From Ananas comosus (taxonomy: Eukaryota > Streptophyta > Magnoliopsida > Poales > Bromeliaceae): DNA of 64,000 bases. Positions within the stretch are counted from its first letter, which is position 1. The number at the start of each line of letters is the position of its first letter. The notes under the pieces were generated by a model. It searched no databases, was not told the DNA's origin, and saw only the letters and a list, made by a program, of their open reading frames with translations. Below are positions 32,386 to 43,882 of this stretch, one piece after another. The stretch is taken from positions 3,766,703-3,830,702 of the forward strand of contig NC_033633.1 in the NCBI RefSeq assembly GCF_001540865.1. Direction: 5' to 3'. The translations under genes were made by a program, and so were the position numbers.

Positions 32386-33402
32386 CATTGTTATGTCAAT
32401 GCTATTTCCGTTGCCACAATGTTCATATTTTCACATGCATATACTTTCTAACATATTCTCATAGTGCCAACATCCATTTAGCAATGCTATAATATGTTAA
32501 CATGCATATTCATCTAACATAATCCACAATGTCAACATTTACTTGAATCCAACACATATTCACAATATGTCCACATGCATATGTAATCTAGCATGATCTC
32601 ACAATATCAACATTTATATACCATCTAGCATATTTTTCCTAATAACAACATGCATATTCTTTGTCATCCAAGGGTAGTTATACATATCATCTCATGCATT
32701 CACATGGCATCTACCTATACATTCATCTAGCATTTAATTCATGCATTCATCTAGTAACTACCATTATATGCATCAACGAGAAACAACACTTTACTTCGAT
32801 ATGGAAGTGAGCTAATATCTTCGGTGAGCACAACCTACCTCGCAACGCTCTCCGATTGTTTGTAGTCACTTGCAATCGGCCTACCGCGGCACTCGTTGTC
32901 CGGTTCGGCTCGAATCCGCAATCGATCACCGAACGCCCGTCAATCCATAACCTAGGGTCATCAAGGGCCTTCCTCTAACCTTCAATTAGAGGAACCAAGG
33001 GTTAATTTAAATCAAAACCCTTAAACCCCAAAACACTCATCCCTAACCTTAGCATGGCATAATCTCCAATTAACCCAAAAATCTCATGGAGAAAACATGC
33101 TAACAACACATTAGAGACTACTAGAACACTAAGTATTAAGGATTTAACCAAAATCCTAACACTTACCAAATTGCGAACATCGAGTCGAAAGCACGCCGCT
33201 CAACCAGGCGCACGAAGACCCGATCCGACGCTCCGCACACGTTCCCAAGCTCCTTCTCCACCAAGCCTCCAATTTTGGGAGAGATATCAAGAGAGGGTAG
33301 GGAGAATTCTAAAGAGAGAAAGGAAGGGTTTCTCTCTCCCTCTCCTTGTTCGTGTGTGTATTGTGTTCGGTTGGGGAGGAAGAAGGAAAGGGGAAGAAGC
33401 CC

Positions 33403-33413
33403 CTTTTTATAAG
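33403..33413 (-). promoter_or_regulatory. TATA box of family 1 LTR
   Basis: CTTATAAAAAG on the minus strand, preceded by GTTGA and followed by GGGC. It is conserved in three LTR copies. Confidence 0.6.
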
Positions 33414-33974
33414 TCAACACCCTTCAACATTAACAAAATTTTCAGTTTAGCAGTTCAAAATCTGATATTTCTCGCCGGAGCCCTTCTGAATGTCCATTTG
33501 CGCTCAAATTTGACAGTCGGATTCGGTTTAACTTAACAAGAAGAACGAAATCTTCACTTTTCAGTTTCGAACCATTTTTTGTCACCGAAATCTCCACCAA
33601 CTAAAATCTCTAGCAGATAGCAGTCGGATTTTATTTTTCACTTTTCTGGTGTCGGAATGACATGAAACTTTAAATCTCGCATCATAAAAATAATTCCGAC
33701 ATATTCTCCAATTTTCATAATTTTCTGATACTGTGAATTTTCGGCTAAAAGATCATCCCCGTTTTTTACAGAAATTCTAAATTTTCTGTTTCCATTCCAA
33801 TTTCAATTCAAGTCATTTTCGACTTATATTTTACTTCTTTAAGTCCAATAAAAATAGTATCTTACACAATTTTTATTTACACTTATTTTATATTAAAAAT
33901 CCGGTACATTACACTAACTCTACATATATGTACTATTTATGTAAATAATTATGTTTAAATTTAGGGTTATAACA

Positions 33975-34513
33975 GCTCAAAAGATAATCATTAAGGACGA
34001 AAAAATTACATGAACGGAAGATAATTACCGTCCTATGCTAACTCAACTTTATTGCTACATATGCACGTATCTCCTTGAGGCAACTGATCGTTAGTGATCA
34101 ATCTCCACTCTCTTCCATGCTTCACAATTAATCTCCATTTACATAAATTCTCCGATTACAAAATTTAATTGAATAATGTAATCCCTCTTTCTCTTGTCAA
34201 AGGGAAAATGTAGAAGCAACCAAAAACATTTTAATTAGTTAAGATGATCAACCATGCATTCATCAATATCGCTCACTGGACTTTAGTTGCAATATATGTT
34301 AAAATGGTTTGTAGCTGGTCTACATATCCATGAATTTCATATACCGGTAGTAGAAGACTTTCAGCATCATAAATGTGCAATGTACCCTGAGGAACAATTA
34401 ATTTACAGAAACAAAATGCATATAAATTACTTTAGATGCTTCCATCATTTTATCATGAAGCAAAAATTTTACTAAGAAATAAACTAATTACACAAGAAGA
34501 ACATACCGAGGAG
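33975..34513. other. AT-rich sequence, nothing recognised
   Basis: Between two LTRs. No coding frame or terminal repeat is supported; this may be older intergenic DNA. Confidence 0.45.
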
Positions 34514-37500
34514 TGTATTGTCACATTTCGGAGTCCATTTTTGGCTAAAAAGAATAGCGGAAGTGTCAAAAAAAAAATTTTGAAATTTTGACTCCAGGAG
34601 ATGACAGACCCGCCACAAATATAAGAAATTCACTGTTCACGCGCACAGAATCTCCTCTATATTTGCATAGCGTCGCATAAGTACAAGTTACAACCACGAT
34701 CATCACAAAACATAAATACAATCACCACATCACAAGATCATAAATTACATACACATCTATCATTTGAAAGCGTTTTTCACTCAGAAACTTATTTTGAAGT
34801 ACTAGAATAAATAAACTGTAGAAAATTATTTTAAAAACTGTTTCCCACACGAAAACCTTTATCTTTTAAAAACAAGCTACCACGAGGGGTAGAAAATTAT
34901 TTTTGCAAATCCACATTAAAGCCACAACTCTGTTCATATTCAAACACGTACCATGAATGGAATAAAGTCAAATCAAGTTAAATAACATTAAACTGAACCA
35001 CAATTATTTAATCTAGGGTTATTTGCATACAGGTCCCTGCAAACATAGTGAATTGCAGAAATATCCCTGCAAATTAGAAACTCCATAAGTTGTCCCTGCA
35101 AAAGTGCAATGTTATGCAGATATGTCCCTGCTGTTAGAGTCTGTTAGAGAAATTTATTTAACCACAGTTAAACTACTTAACCATGATTAGTTAATAGTGT
35201 GAATTGACTAGTTTGCCCCTCTTATGTTATATCCTATTAACTTACCTAACTACTATGGTGGGCCCTTAACCCTAGTTGAGTGGAACCAAACCATAAGGAG
35301 AGCCCTCAGGTGTTCCGCCCGAGAGCCCGAGAAGAGCGACCGCGATGCAAGGAGAGCGCCCGCGATCGAGGAGGTTTAGTGCTCGTCTTCCTCGCGCAAC
35401 AACGAGGTTCAGATCAACGAGGTTTATTGCTCGTCTTCCTCTTCCTCTTCCTATTCCTCTTCCTCTAGCTTCAGATCTACCATTACTAGGGTTTTNAAAA
35501 GAGCAAAAAAAGAGTTATATGATATGTTGCAATGGAGTGATGAATTTATAGAGGAAGAAGATGACCGTTAGGGTCATTTTTGGGGACATTTCTGTACAAC
35601 TTTATTACTTTGGGTTTTGGAGGGATATATTTGTGAGGGCAAAATGGACATTTCACTTATAAAGAACAAAAATGACCGTTGGTATTTTTGCGAGGATATT
35701 TTTGCAAATATTTATCAGTTAGGGCTTTTGGAGGGATATATTTGCAAGGGCAAAAATGTCATTTCACGCTTCAACTGTTAAAAAATAAACAGTTCACTAA
35801 CGGTTGTTGACCGCAGGGACATATCTGCATAACATTACACTTTTGCAGGGACAACTTATGGAGTTTCCAATTTGCAGGGATATTTCTGCAATTCACTATG
35901 TTTGCAGGGACCTGTATGCAAATAACCCTTTAATCTATTATTCAAATAAAAAGGGGTGAGACTAAGCCAATGGTAACCAGACCAGGGAACTCTACTCTCG
36001 CTACGTGCGTGCCTCACGTCTTGTCTCGACTCGGACCTCCAATGTCACCTGAAATGGGGAGGGTGAGAAACCAACAAAAGATCTCCCAGTGGGTACCGCA
36101 AGCCGATAAAGGCGAGCGTACTCACTGGTAATCAAAAATTAACTATGAATAATGATACAGTAGCAAAGTAAAATAGGAAAACAAGGTATATAAATGTAAC
36201 TACCGCTACTATATATCAATATACGTCAACTGGCTGATCAGTCCAAAGTCTCCAATCCAGAATCCGCCATGTTGGTCCAAGGACCTCGGACAAGTGTCAC
36301 GCCGCTCTAATGGCATATAACCCTAGCAAAAGCTCCTGGGCTCATGGGTTGGTGCTCCTAATCACTTTTCCGAAAAAGAACACCATTATACGAGCAATGG
36401 TGATCGATGCAATATGATCAACAGCTGTTGGCAAGTAGCCAACAATCAAAACCCACAGGGCATGCCGACCGAATACGTCATCAAACACGAGAGTCATAGA
36501 TCCGACCAACTAGGTCAAAATAGATGTCACAATCCTCAGGTATAACAAACAATCCGCTCTACTTCTATATCGCAATATCAGATATGGAAGTAACTAAGTA
36601 GAGCAAAGAGTAATGAAGTCATATGGTGCTAGGCTCAACGGACATAAGAAATGCAAGGAACGTAAAGAGAGAGGGTGGAGGAAACGTCACCAAGTGGGCA
36701 CCACTAAATCGACTTCGGTTTGAAGTACCCACCTGTATCAATGTCGCGCCTGTCTACGAACTAGACCAGATCGTCAACCGGATCTACGGAAGGTCCACCG
36801 GGTTAGTGTCCAATCCACATATTCAAAATACACAACCCACAACCCCATACATACCTATCGGATTGGTTTTCCAAAACCGATCGCCATAACTCGCCGAAAG
36901 TCCCGAAAATCAAACCGGGACGCCGCTGGGACCCACTAAGTGTCCCAGAACTCGTCGACTCGTGCTACAAGTCACCTGCTACATCAAAACACATCGTCTT
37001 GGATGTCCTGGCGGCAAACACAGGGTGTCACGTCAAAACGATTATCGTCGAAAAATCGTTCTGATCCTAAAGTGTCAATTTTGACAACGAAACCCTCCGC
37101 CGCTCACTCGTTGTCTTCGACCTCAAGAAATGACGATAATGACCATCCAATGAGGCTTAGCGGTAAAACCCAGGGTATTACAACACCGTCGGATAAAATT
37201 CGAACCAAACCCACGTTCTGACGGGGAATTTCACCGAAAAACACACCGAAACAGCCAGTCGACCTCCGTGAAGGGCTTCGGACCTTAGACGATCAGTTCA
37301 GAGGTCATCTACCATGCATACATGCTGCCTGCAGCAGCTGTGGGGCTGCATTTTGCATAAAAGCCCCTACAAGTATAAGTAATTTCAACACTTTATGTAA
37401 ATAGCATGGTTTAATGGCTTGTCACCGCTAACCGAGTATTTCCAAGGTCAGCCGAGACACTGGCTGACAGGTCTTGACAAGACGAAGGCCGTGCTTGCTC

Positions 37501-38829
37501 TTTGGAGAATCACGAATTACTGCAAAGAGTGTCGAAGCAAGCTGAAGTTCAACAAATCAAGCGTATAGGGAGCGACAAGGCCAAAAACAGTGACTGGGGC
37601 CTCTCCGACAGAGATTGAGTTGAGCACTGCGATCAGCGGATTCTCAGGATCACTGTGCTCACTTTCAGAGAGTTTGGAAGGCCCTAGGATCGCCAAAACA
37701 GCGAGGAGAAACCCGAAACAGCCTTAGTTGGCTAGCTGCAGGTAGGGGGGCTCACACATGGCCAGCGGCGGCTCGACGGCGGCAGAGGGAGTGCGGCCGA
37801 TCGGGGAAGGTCGGTGCTCGCGCTGGTCAGCAGCGGGAAGCGGCTATGGCTGCACTAGAGCATCCCTAGCTCGCACAGGCTAGCCTTGGGTTCAGGCTTT
37901 CACGCCGGCCTCAGCAGTGGCCGGATGCTTCGGGGCGGCGGCGATGGGTCGCCTAAGGTCGGAGGGAGGCTGCGGGGGCAGTCCCGGGGGGCAGCGACGC
38001 GGGGGAGGGAGTGCGGTTGTTCCTCAGCTTGAGCCAGCCCAAGTTGGCCGCAGGGCTGTTGCAATCGTGGCAGCGGTGCTCGGAGGTGGCGGTTGCGGGT
38101 GAGGAGGGAGGTCGCCGGGGAGGAGGGAGGTCGCCGGGGGCGCGGGGGTCTCTGATGAGGGGCCCGAGGGGGAAGGGCACCTAGCTTGCTCTCAGCAGGG
38201 ATGGAAAGCAAGGAAAAGAATGCAATGCGAGGGAGAAGGAGAGAGATGGCAGCTTTCCGGTAGCCGAGAGTATGTGCCAATGGCAGGGAGGTGCACGGCG
38301 AGGGCAGGAATAGGAGGATGGGCGGCTAGGGGGTTCAGCTGAGGGTGGCAAGGCTAGGGTTGGGGTTTGGATCCATGAAACCCTAAAGGCCAAAATATAT
38401 ATAATGTGCAAATCGCATATAACTCCTTCGAGTCGTACTATTTTGTCTTGAGTCCCTCACAGCGTGTGTAAATCGCACGCACACACTTCTAAGAGCGATT
38501 TCGCGTAATTCGGTGCAAAAAATATAGCGACTTTTGCGAAATTCCATTTTGCCAAATTTGATCCCTTCTCGGTATTGCACGATATCGGGAGATCCGTTCG
38601 TCAGATTTGCGAACGGAATGTGCCAGCGCTTCCAGCACTGTCGAATCATCGAGACCATGATTTTGTCTTGCCCGAATTGGTCGCAGATTCGCAACAGAAC
38701 TCATCCTCTCTCCAGTTCCAAACACAACACACATATATATACATATTATATGTATAAATCAAATTTAAATCAAATTCAAATTCGAATTTTGAATTTTTTT
38801 TATTTAAATGTCTCAGATATTACATGTAT
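34514..38829 (-). mobile_element. Solo LTR with 5-bp target duplication TGTAT
   Basis: The LTR is 34519-38824 and is flanked by TGTAT at 34514-34518 and 38825-38829. Ends on the minus strand are TGTAATATCTGAGAC and ATGTGACA. Without the inserted 913-bp element and its 9-bp duplication it is about 3.4 kb. Open stretches at 37900-38410 and 36623-37221 lie inside it and are not host genes; the GC-rich part (37740-38360) is low-complexity. The decayed box CTCCCAGTGGGTACC at 36083-36097 matches the other LTRs. Confidence 0.85.
35007..35937. mobile_element. Mutator-type non-autonomous element with 9-bp target duplication
   Basis: The element 35016-35928 (913 bp) is flanked by TTTAATCTA at 35007-35015 and 35929-35937. 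Its terminal inverted repeats are nearly perfect over about 110 bp, starting GGGTTATTTGCATACAGGTC. The 9-bp duplication and long inverted ends point to the Mutator superfamily. The centre (about 35280-35490) is more GC-rich, with CTTCCTCTTCC repeats, and an N at 35496. No transposase is present. Repeated CAGGGACAT-like words occur inside the ends. Confidence 0.85.
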
Positions 38830-38886
38830 TGCTACTAATAATTCACATAGCAAGGGTAATCTCTCTAGCATATCCTCATGTATTGC
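38830..38886. other. Short spacer between solo LTR and AT-rich repeat
   Basis: No feature seen. Confidence 0.4.
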
Positions 38887-39731
38887 TTGTTTCGGATATA
38901 AGTAAGAACTGCTTATTTCAGCGATAAGTATAAGTTCAGGTATAAGTAAGAACTAGACTAATTTTATTTTTGGATGAAAATTGAGTTGTTTTCGGGAATA
39001 AAAAATAGCGTCTGTATAGATAAGATGGAATAAGAACAATAGTGGATAGTTATAAATAAAAAACAATGATATTACCCTCTCATTATATTTAAATTTGAAT
39101 TTTTAAATTTTATATTTATATTTTTAAATTTAAAATTTTGACTTTTAAATTTTTAAAATTCAAAATTAAAATTTAAAATTTAAAATATCAAATTTTAAAT
39201 TTTAAAATTTTAAATTTTAAATTTCAAACTTTAAATTTAAGATTAAATTTAAATTTAAAAATATAAAAATATTAAATTTAAAACTTAAAATTTAAAATTT
39301 AAAATTTAAAATTTAAAATTAAAAAATTAAAAAATTAAAATTATAAATTATAAACTTTTTTTTGAGATTACAAATTATAAATTTTAAAAATTTAAAATTT
39401 AAATTTTAAAAATAAAATTAGGAGTGGGAATAGCTGTTCCCACACTTAGCAGAGATAATAATTTAATATTAATTAAATTAATTAATAATTTAAATATATT
39501 AATTAGATTAATTAATAATTTTACACTATAATTAAAATTAATTAGTGTTTGATTAATCTTGTTCTTCGTTGTTCTAGGTATAAGAGTGGAACAGTAATTT
39601 CAGACTTATACCGCATTATACTAATTTATACAGATGTCTAATAACTACTGTTCTCGGGTATGAAAAATAGCATTTGGTATAAAGAGGGGGATAAGGGGTT
39701 ATTCCCCCTCCTTATCCCTGAACCAAGTAGG
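38887..39731 (+). repeat. AT-rich fold-back repeat, copy A
   Basis: The outer parts read TTCGGATATAAGTAAGAAC (left) and GGGATAAGGGGTTATTCCCCC to CTGAACCAAG (right). The core (about 39090-39420) is almost only A and T, built from AAATTTTAAA words. Copies B (51251-52028, inverted) and C (59078-59680) share outer text such as AAGATGGAATAAGAA and AATGATATTACCC or its like. It is probably a non-autonomous DNA transposon; superfamily not decided. Confidence 0.65.
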
Positions 39732-40401
39732 GAAAGAGAGAGAAGATCTAGGAGGGATAAGCTAGGAAAATAGATTAAATAAAAATAAGAAAAAAATGAT
39801 ATTTTACCTTCATTTTAGTCTAAGTTGAGATATAACTCAGGTTTAACATGAGATGAATTAACAGGTGCTAACAGTGAAGATAGGTTTGAGTAGCGGAGAT
39901 GTTTATAGAGCTATTTTTAAAATAAAAATTTTTTAGAAATAAATTAGAGATTTCATAAGTTTTGAGAGGTGTGTAGGCGGTTATCCTGTTAATTTAAATA
40001 TCACTTTTTCAAAATATAACATTTCAATGTTTTTTGCTGGTATATCTCCAAGTCTAATATAATATTTTATTACTCGGCAAGTTATTTAATATTTGTTTTC
40101 ATGAGTGTTGAAAATTATAAACTAATTAATGATAAAAAATGACATAAATTTTTACAGATCTTTTCACTAGAGAATTTATGTTGCAATTATCCGGATCTGA
40201 TCTTGGCTTGTTTACGAATTTCTCAATCCGTCTGAAATCTGTCTCGGCATCTGTCTCGGCAATAGGGGTGATAGTAATTCTAATTTGATTCTAACTAAAT
40301 TCAGCATAAATAGAAATTTAAATAGAATAGAAGAATAAGATTTCTCTTTTAGATTTATTCTTTAGCTTATATAGAGTAGGAATATTTTAGATAAGGTCTA
40401 A
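39732..40401. other. AT-rich sequence, nothing recognised
   Basis: No coding frame or terminal repeat seen between the AT-rich repeat and the Helitron. Confidence 0.4.
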
Positions 40402-40439
40402 TCAATACATATATTAAAGGCTCAGTTTTACTGTGGCCT

Positions 40440-40530
40440 ACGTGGCGCTTTCTCGGCGCCCCCCGCTTGCCCCGCGTTGCGTGGGTGCTCCGCGCTCGCC
40501 CCGCGTTGCGTGGGTGCTCAGGAGGGGTGC
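40440..40530. repeat. GC-rich short tandem duplication
   Basis: CCCCGCGTTGCGTGGGTGCTC occurs twice (about 40470 and 40500), with period near 31 bp. The surrounding GC content is far above the flanks, which fits captured promoter or exon-1 sequence. Confidence 0.6.
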
Positions 40531-41123
40531 GTGTCGCCCTACCCGCGTCTCCCGGACCCTGTCTCCCGACGCCGCGGGATGTGGGGCGTTGCTCCCTACC
40601 CGTACGCACGGGCGCACGATGTGGCAGGAGCCCTAACTTCCCCGGTGTGCACCGTGTCCCAACTCCTCTCTCTGCGGTGGCCGTCGCGGTACGCCTCCGC
40701 GTGTGCGCCGTACTCGCCTACCCTAGCATACCCATGGCCATCGTCGTCCTTCTCCTCGCCGGCCTACGTGGCGAATCCTCGGCACTAAAGAAAAAGAGAG
40801 AAAGAGAGAGAGAGAGAGAGAGAGNTGGAATGCAAGAGGAACTTGTCCATCGCTTTCCTTCGACACTTTAACCAATTTGGTCGAAGTTCGATTATCGTTT
40901 CGGGATTTCAATACGTTACACCCCCTCTCTCTCCCCTCTTTTCCGCTGCTCTCTCTCGGGCTCGGCGCGCGAGCGGGTGGGAGCGGGGCGCCTGCGGGAG
41001 CGAGGGCGGAGGCGCTGGTGCGCGTGCGGGCGCGGCACGCGCCGGTTCGAGCCGGCGTGAGCGCGATCCGGTGCGGGAGGGAGCAGCGGTTTTTTCTTTT
41101 CCCCCTCTCTCTCTTTTTTTTTC

Positions 41124-41229
41124 GCGACGTGCTCGGCGACAAGTTCTTCGCCGACTTCGCCCGCATGGCCGACGACGAGAGCCGCCACTTCGCCTGGTGC
41201 TCCCAGAGGCTTGCCGAGCTCGGATTCAG
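41124..41229 (+). pseudogene. Captured exon of a DUF455 (ferritin-like) protein
   Basis: The frame reads DKFFADFARMADDESRHF then AWCSQRLAELGFR, and is cut at 41229 by a good splice donor (CAG/GTGAGA). The segment matches, from memory of the family, the DUF455 diiron four-helix proteins of plants; the pair E-S-R-H is the metal-ligand pattern of a ferritin-like helix. Upstream is low-complexity CT- and GC-rich sequence, and no next exon follows, so this is a fragment. It may be transcribed within the Helitron but cannot make the protein. Confidence 0.65.
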
Positions 41230-41446
41230 GTGAGAAGCTACTATTTTAGTTGGAACAGATTAGGTGTTTGGATTGAAAATGTATGAATCATTGTAGTTTG
41301 ATGTTTTGCGTTCCATTTATTTGAAACTTAATTAATCTAGCTTATATATATTGCAAAATTAATTTGCTTTTCAGGCCACTAAGTTAAAGTGGTGGAGGGA
41401 AAGCTTGGTGTTCTTTTCCATTTTGAGCCAAATTTACTTTGTAAGG

Positions 41447-41560
41447 TTCAAATTTTTGTTTTCCTTTTAGTGCAATGTTCAAACAATAGTATTTATCTTT
41501 TGTTCAAATTTTTGTTTTCCTTTTAGTGCAATGTTCAAACAATAGTATTTATCTTTTCCT
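41447..41560. repeat. Tandem duplication, about 55 bp, two copies
   Basis: GTTCAAATTTTTGTTTTCC through AATAGTATTTATCTTTT occurs twice in direct succession, nearly identical, in what reads as intron. Confidence 0.85.
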
Positions 41561-41639
41561 CCAAGTTCAGATTTTTGTTTTTCGTTAGTATCAGTTAGAT
41601 AAGCAAAAATCATAAAACTGTAAATAATTATAATCAATT

Positions 41640-41846
41640 ATGGATAGGATTCGCGACGCGCTCTTCTCCGCGATCTGCGCTCTCTCCGACCTTCTGCCGA
41701 GATCTGCGACGGGATGGGGTTCTAGCAAGGATCTTCTTCTCCTCCTCCCCCTCCCCATTGCGCGATCGATCAGAGAAGCTCGCGAGCCCCTGCTCCCTCT
41801 CTCTGGTGCCCGTGCCCTGAGTTGGAATACGATTATTCTATGCTAA
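41640..41846 (+). pseudogene. Exon-like GC-rich fragment, unidentified
   Basis: Open from MDRIRDALFSAICALSDLL. It resembles a second piece at 42885-43016 (shared CTCTCCGACC and CTCGCGAGCCCC). No family is recognised. Both may derive from one captured gene. Confidence 0.3.
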
Positions 41847-42289
41847 ACACTGCGTATCTTGGTTCATATCTTCACTCCACGTAGGTAAGGATGAAGTAAT
41901 CTGCTTCGTTATGTATATGGCATCAATTGCGTCTCTAGCAAGTGTTCATCTTTGATCTGAGAATGCATGCTTGAGACACGCATCGTCGAACTACCTACTG
42001 AATCTGTTTCGATACTAGGGCCTGTTCGGCCCTGCTGTAATTTGCGGTGCTGTGTGACGAAGTGCTGTCTTAGCACAGTTATTCGAAGAAGCATCATACT
42101 AGAATAGAGCCAGATTGAAGCTACTACTGTATTTGAGGCTCAGAATCTCATTTCTGTTTCCTATTATAATTGAAGCGCTAGAGTTTTATCTTTGCGGAAC
42201 GCTTTACTAAAGGACCCTGCTGCTGCTGCAAATAGAACTAGAAGCTAGAAGTTGAATTTGATATTATATGTGTTAGAATAACATTTTAT

Positions 42290-42882
42290 AGATATTTATT
42301 TGAAGAATCAAATGAAAATATTCTCAAATATCATCCAAAGATGTTGAAAGAATTCCTGGAAGGAACAGAGTCAGCTGGTTTCATGTATCCAAGGTATTTA
42401 TCCATAGAATACCAAATTTTGATATAGCCGAAAGGGAAAAGCGTTTTAATCCAGATAATGAGAAGTGAACATATCCCGAAATTAGTCCAATTTAGTTAGT
42501 AATTTAGTTGCCCGGTATATGTTTAATCTGGTTTTACTTGGGTCTATATATGAATTCGGAGCTCATAGATCTCTCATTTTATTAATTGAATGATTTCATA
42601 TCTATTCTGTACTAAAAAGTATTATTGGAGCTTGAAGTTAAATTATAATCCTGGAATCCTCATGTTTTTATGGTGTTACTCTAAGGCTTAAATGCTGTGG
42701 AACCTGTCTCTGAGATTATTACTTGGCTACCCTTGAATTTTTAAGTTGTAAGAACAATCCTGCGAGAAGAAATGTTGAATTTAATCTGTTTCGTGGCTTA
42801 AATTCACATTAATTCATGTTACAGTGCCGTTGATCAGTTTAAAAAGCAGTTTGCATACCTTGAAGAACATTATGGAAATGGA
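42290..42882 (+). pseudogene. Captured two-exon fragment of a plant MAP kinase
   Basis: Exon A (about 42290-42393) encodes ILKYHPKMLKEFLEG then TESAGFMYP, and ends at a donor (AAG/GTATTT). The intron is 42394-42824 (GT...ACAG). Exon B (42825-42882) encodes AVDQFKKQFAYLEEHYGNG, and the spliced junction codon gives Ser, so the frame is kept. This is the segment just after the kinase domain in plant TDY-type MAP kinases (typically YHPQxLxEYLxGTE ... FxYPSAVDxFKxQFAxLEEHYG). Kinase catalytic motifs are absent, so it is a fragment. Retention of the intron shows DNA-level capture. Confidence 0.75.
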
Positions 42883-43153
42883 GCTCTCTCCGCGTCCTCT
42901 CTCTGGCACCCTCTCCGACCTCCCTCTCGCGAGCCCCAATGCCCTCTCCCTGGTGCTGCCTGTTCGACGAAATGCCGAGGTGATCATGGGGCTCTCCGCG
43001 GGCATCGGAGAGGTTTCTAAAGTTTGTCTTATCCAATTCAAATTTGCATGGATGAGAACGCAAAACAATAGTGTAAAATAACTGCTTATTCAAAGGGCAC
43101 TAAAGGAGCAAAAAAACAAATATATATCTTCTTCATCTTTGTACATGCTATTT

Positions 43154-43318
43154 GTTAATTAGTGATGTGGACACTATGGATGGCCTACTTTGCGGGCAAC
43201 CAGTGCCTCTTATCTGTGCTACGGGTGATTTGGTTCTGACGCTACTAAGGCAAAGGAAAAAGAAGTTGCTGTGGATCCGATCAGTGCTGGATAAATGGGG
43301 AAGGCTTGAGCAAAATGT
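43154..43318 (+). pseudogene. Exon-like fragment, unidentified
   Basis: Open stretch with DVDTMDGLLCGQPVPLICAT then RQRKKKLLWIRSVLDKWGRL, bounded by TTAG on the left and a donor AAT/GTATGT on the right. It looks like a captured exon. I do not recognise the family. Confidence 0.4.
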
Positions 43319-43882
43319 ATGTATCTTACCCGCCAAGCTTTGTTCTTAGTGTCGCTCTGTACTTATGAATAGACTATTTCCATCTAAATTGACCTAGGTT
43401 ATTTTGTATGGTTTTGGTTTTGGGTCTGGAATGTTTGCAATATATATTTAGTTACTTTCTTACTTTATTCTTATATATATTTTTAAACTGTATATCTGTA
43501 ATGCAAGTCTCATGTAAAAAAAATTCAGCCATTCTATGGTGCCTGTTTAATTATTGTAATATATACATTATGAAAGTATCCCATTAATAAGATTATTATT
43601 ATTTGCATATATATGTTTGTCTTTCTCATAGCTACATGTTTTGTTGTCATTCCATTAATTTATATTTCTTTTCAAATTTTAATTAAAAGTTTCATTCCTT
43701 TTCTTGCCTGATTTCATTAATACTCTGATTTTGAGCTAATTTTCTTTTTTTTTTTTAACTTCCTCTTCGCTTATTTCTACCTAATCTAGACAGAGCATAT
43801 TTAAAATAGTATTGTTTTTATTATTTCTCAACTTTTATAATTTATCGAAATTATCCGCAGCGAAGCACGGGTTCTTCACTCG

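Larger units (their letters stand above)
31187..33974 (-). repeat. Intact long LTR (family 1), minus strand
   Basis: 2788 bp with ends TGTTATAACCC (33974, minus strand) and GGGGCATGACA (31187), followed by an exact Met primer site, so this is a 5' LTR. It has the TATA box at 33403-33413, tandem repeats at 32287-32385, the palindrome variant at 32125 and the hairpin at 31603-31621. The flanks give no target duplication with any other LTR in the window. Confidence 0.85.
40402..43882 (+). mobile_element. Non-autonomous Helitron with captured gene fragments
   Basis: The left end TCAATACATATATTAAAGG follows A (40401) and leads into GTGGCCTACGTGGCGC, typical of plant Helitron 5' ends. The right end has the hairpin CCGCAGCGAAGCACGG at 43855-43870, then GTTCTTCACTCG, and T at 43883, so it sits between A and T as Helitrons do. 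The terminal CTCG departs from CTRR. Inside are exon pieces with splice sites from at least two host genes (DUF455 and MAP kinase) plus unidentified exon-like pieces. Such capture at DNA level, introns kept, is known for plant Helitrons. No Rep/helicase is present. Confidence 0.7.

Noticed and set aside
32280..32400. Regular repeats considered as a CRISPR-like array
   Set aside because: The units are contiguous tandem repeats without spacers, in a plant LTR.
37900..38411. Pro/Arg/Ser-rich open frames on both strands
   Set aside because: They lie inside the solo LTR bounded by TGTAT duplications, are low-complexity and GC-rich, and overlap each other on both strands.
40433..41286. Several overlapping long frames in GC-rich DNA
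   Set aside because: High GC content makes stops rare. Only the DUF455 piece at 41124-41229 has family-like text and a splice donor.
42016..42240. GGGCCTGTTCGGCCCTGC, like the end of a hAT MITE
   Set aside because: No inverted partner or target duplication could be found.
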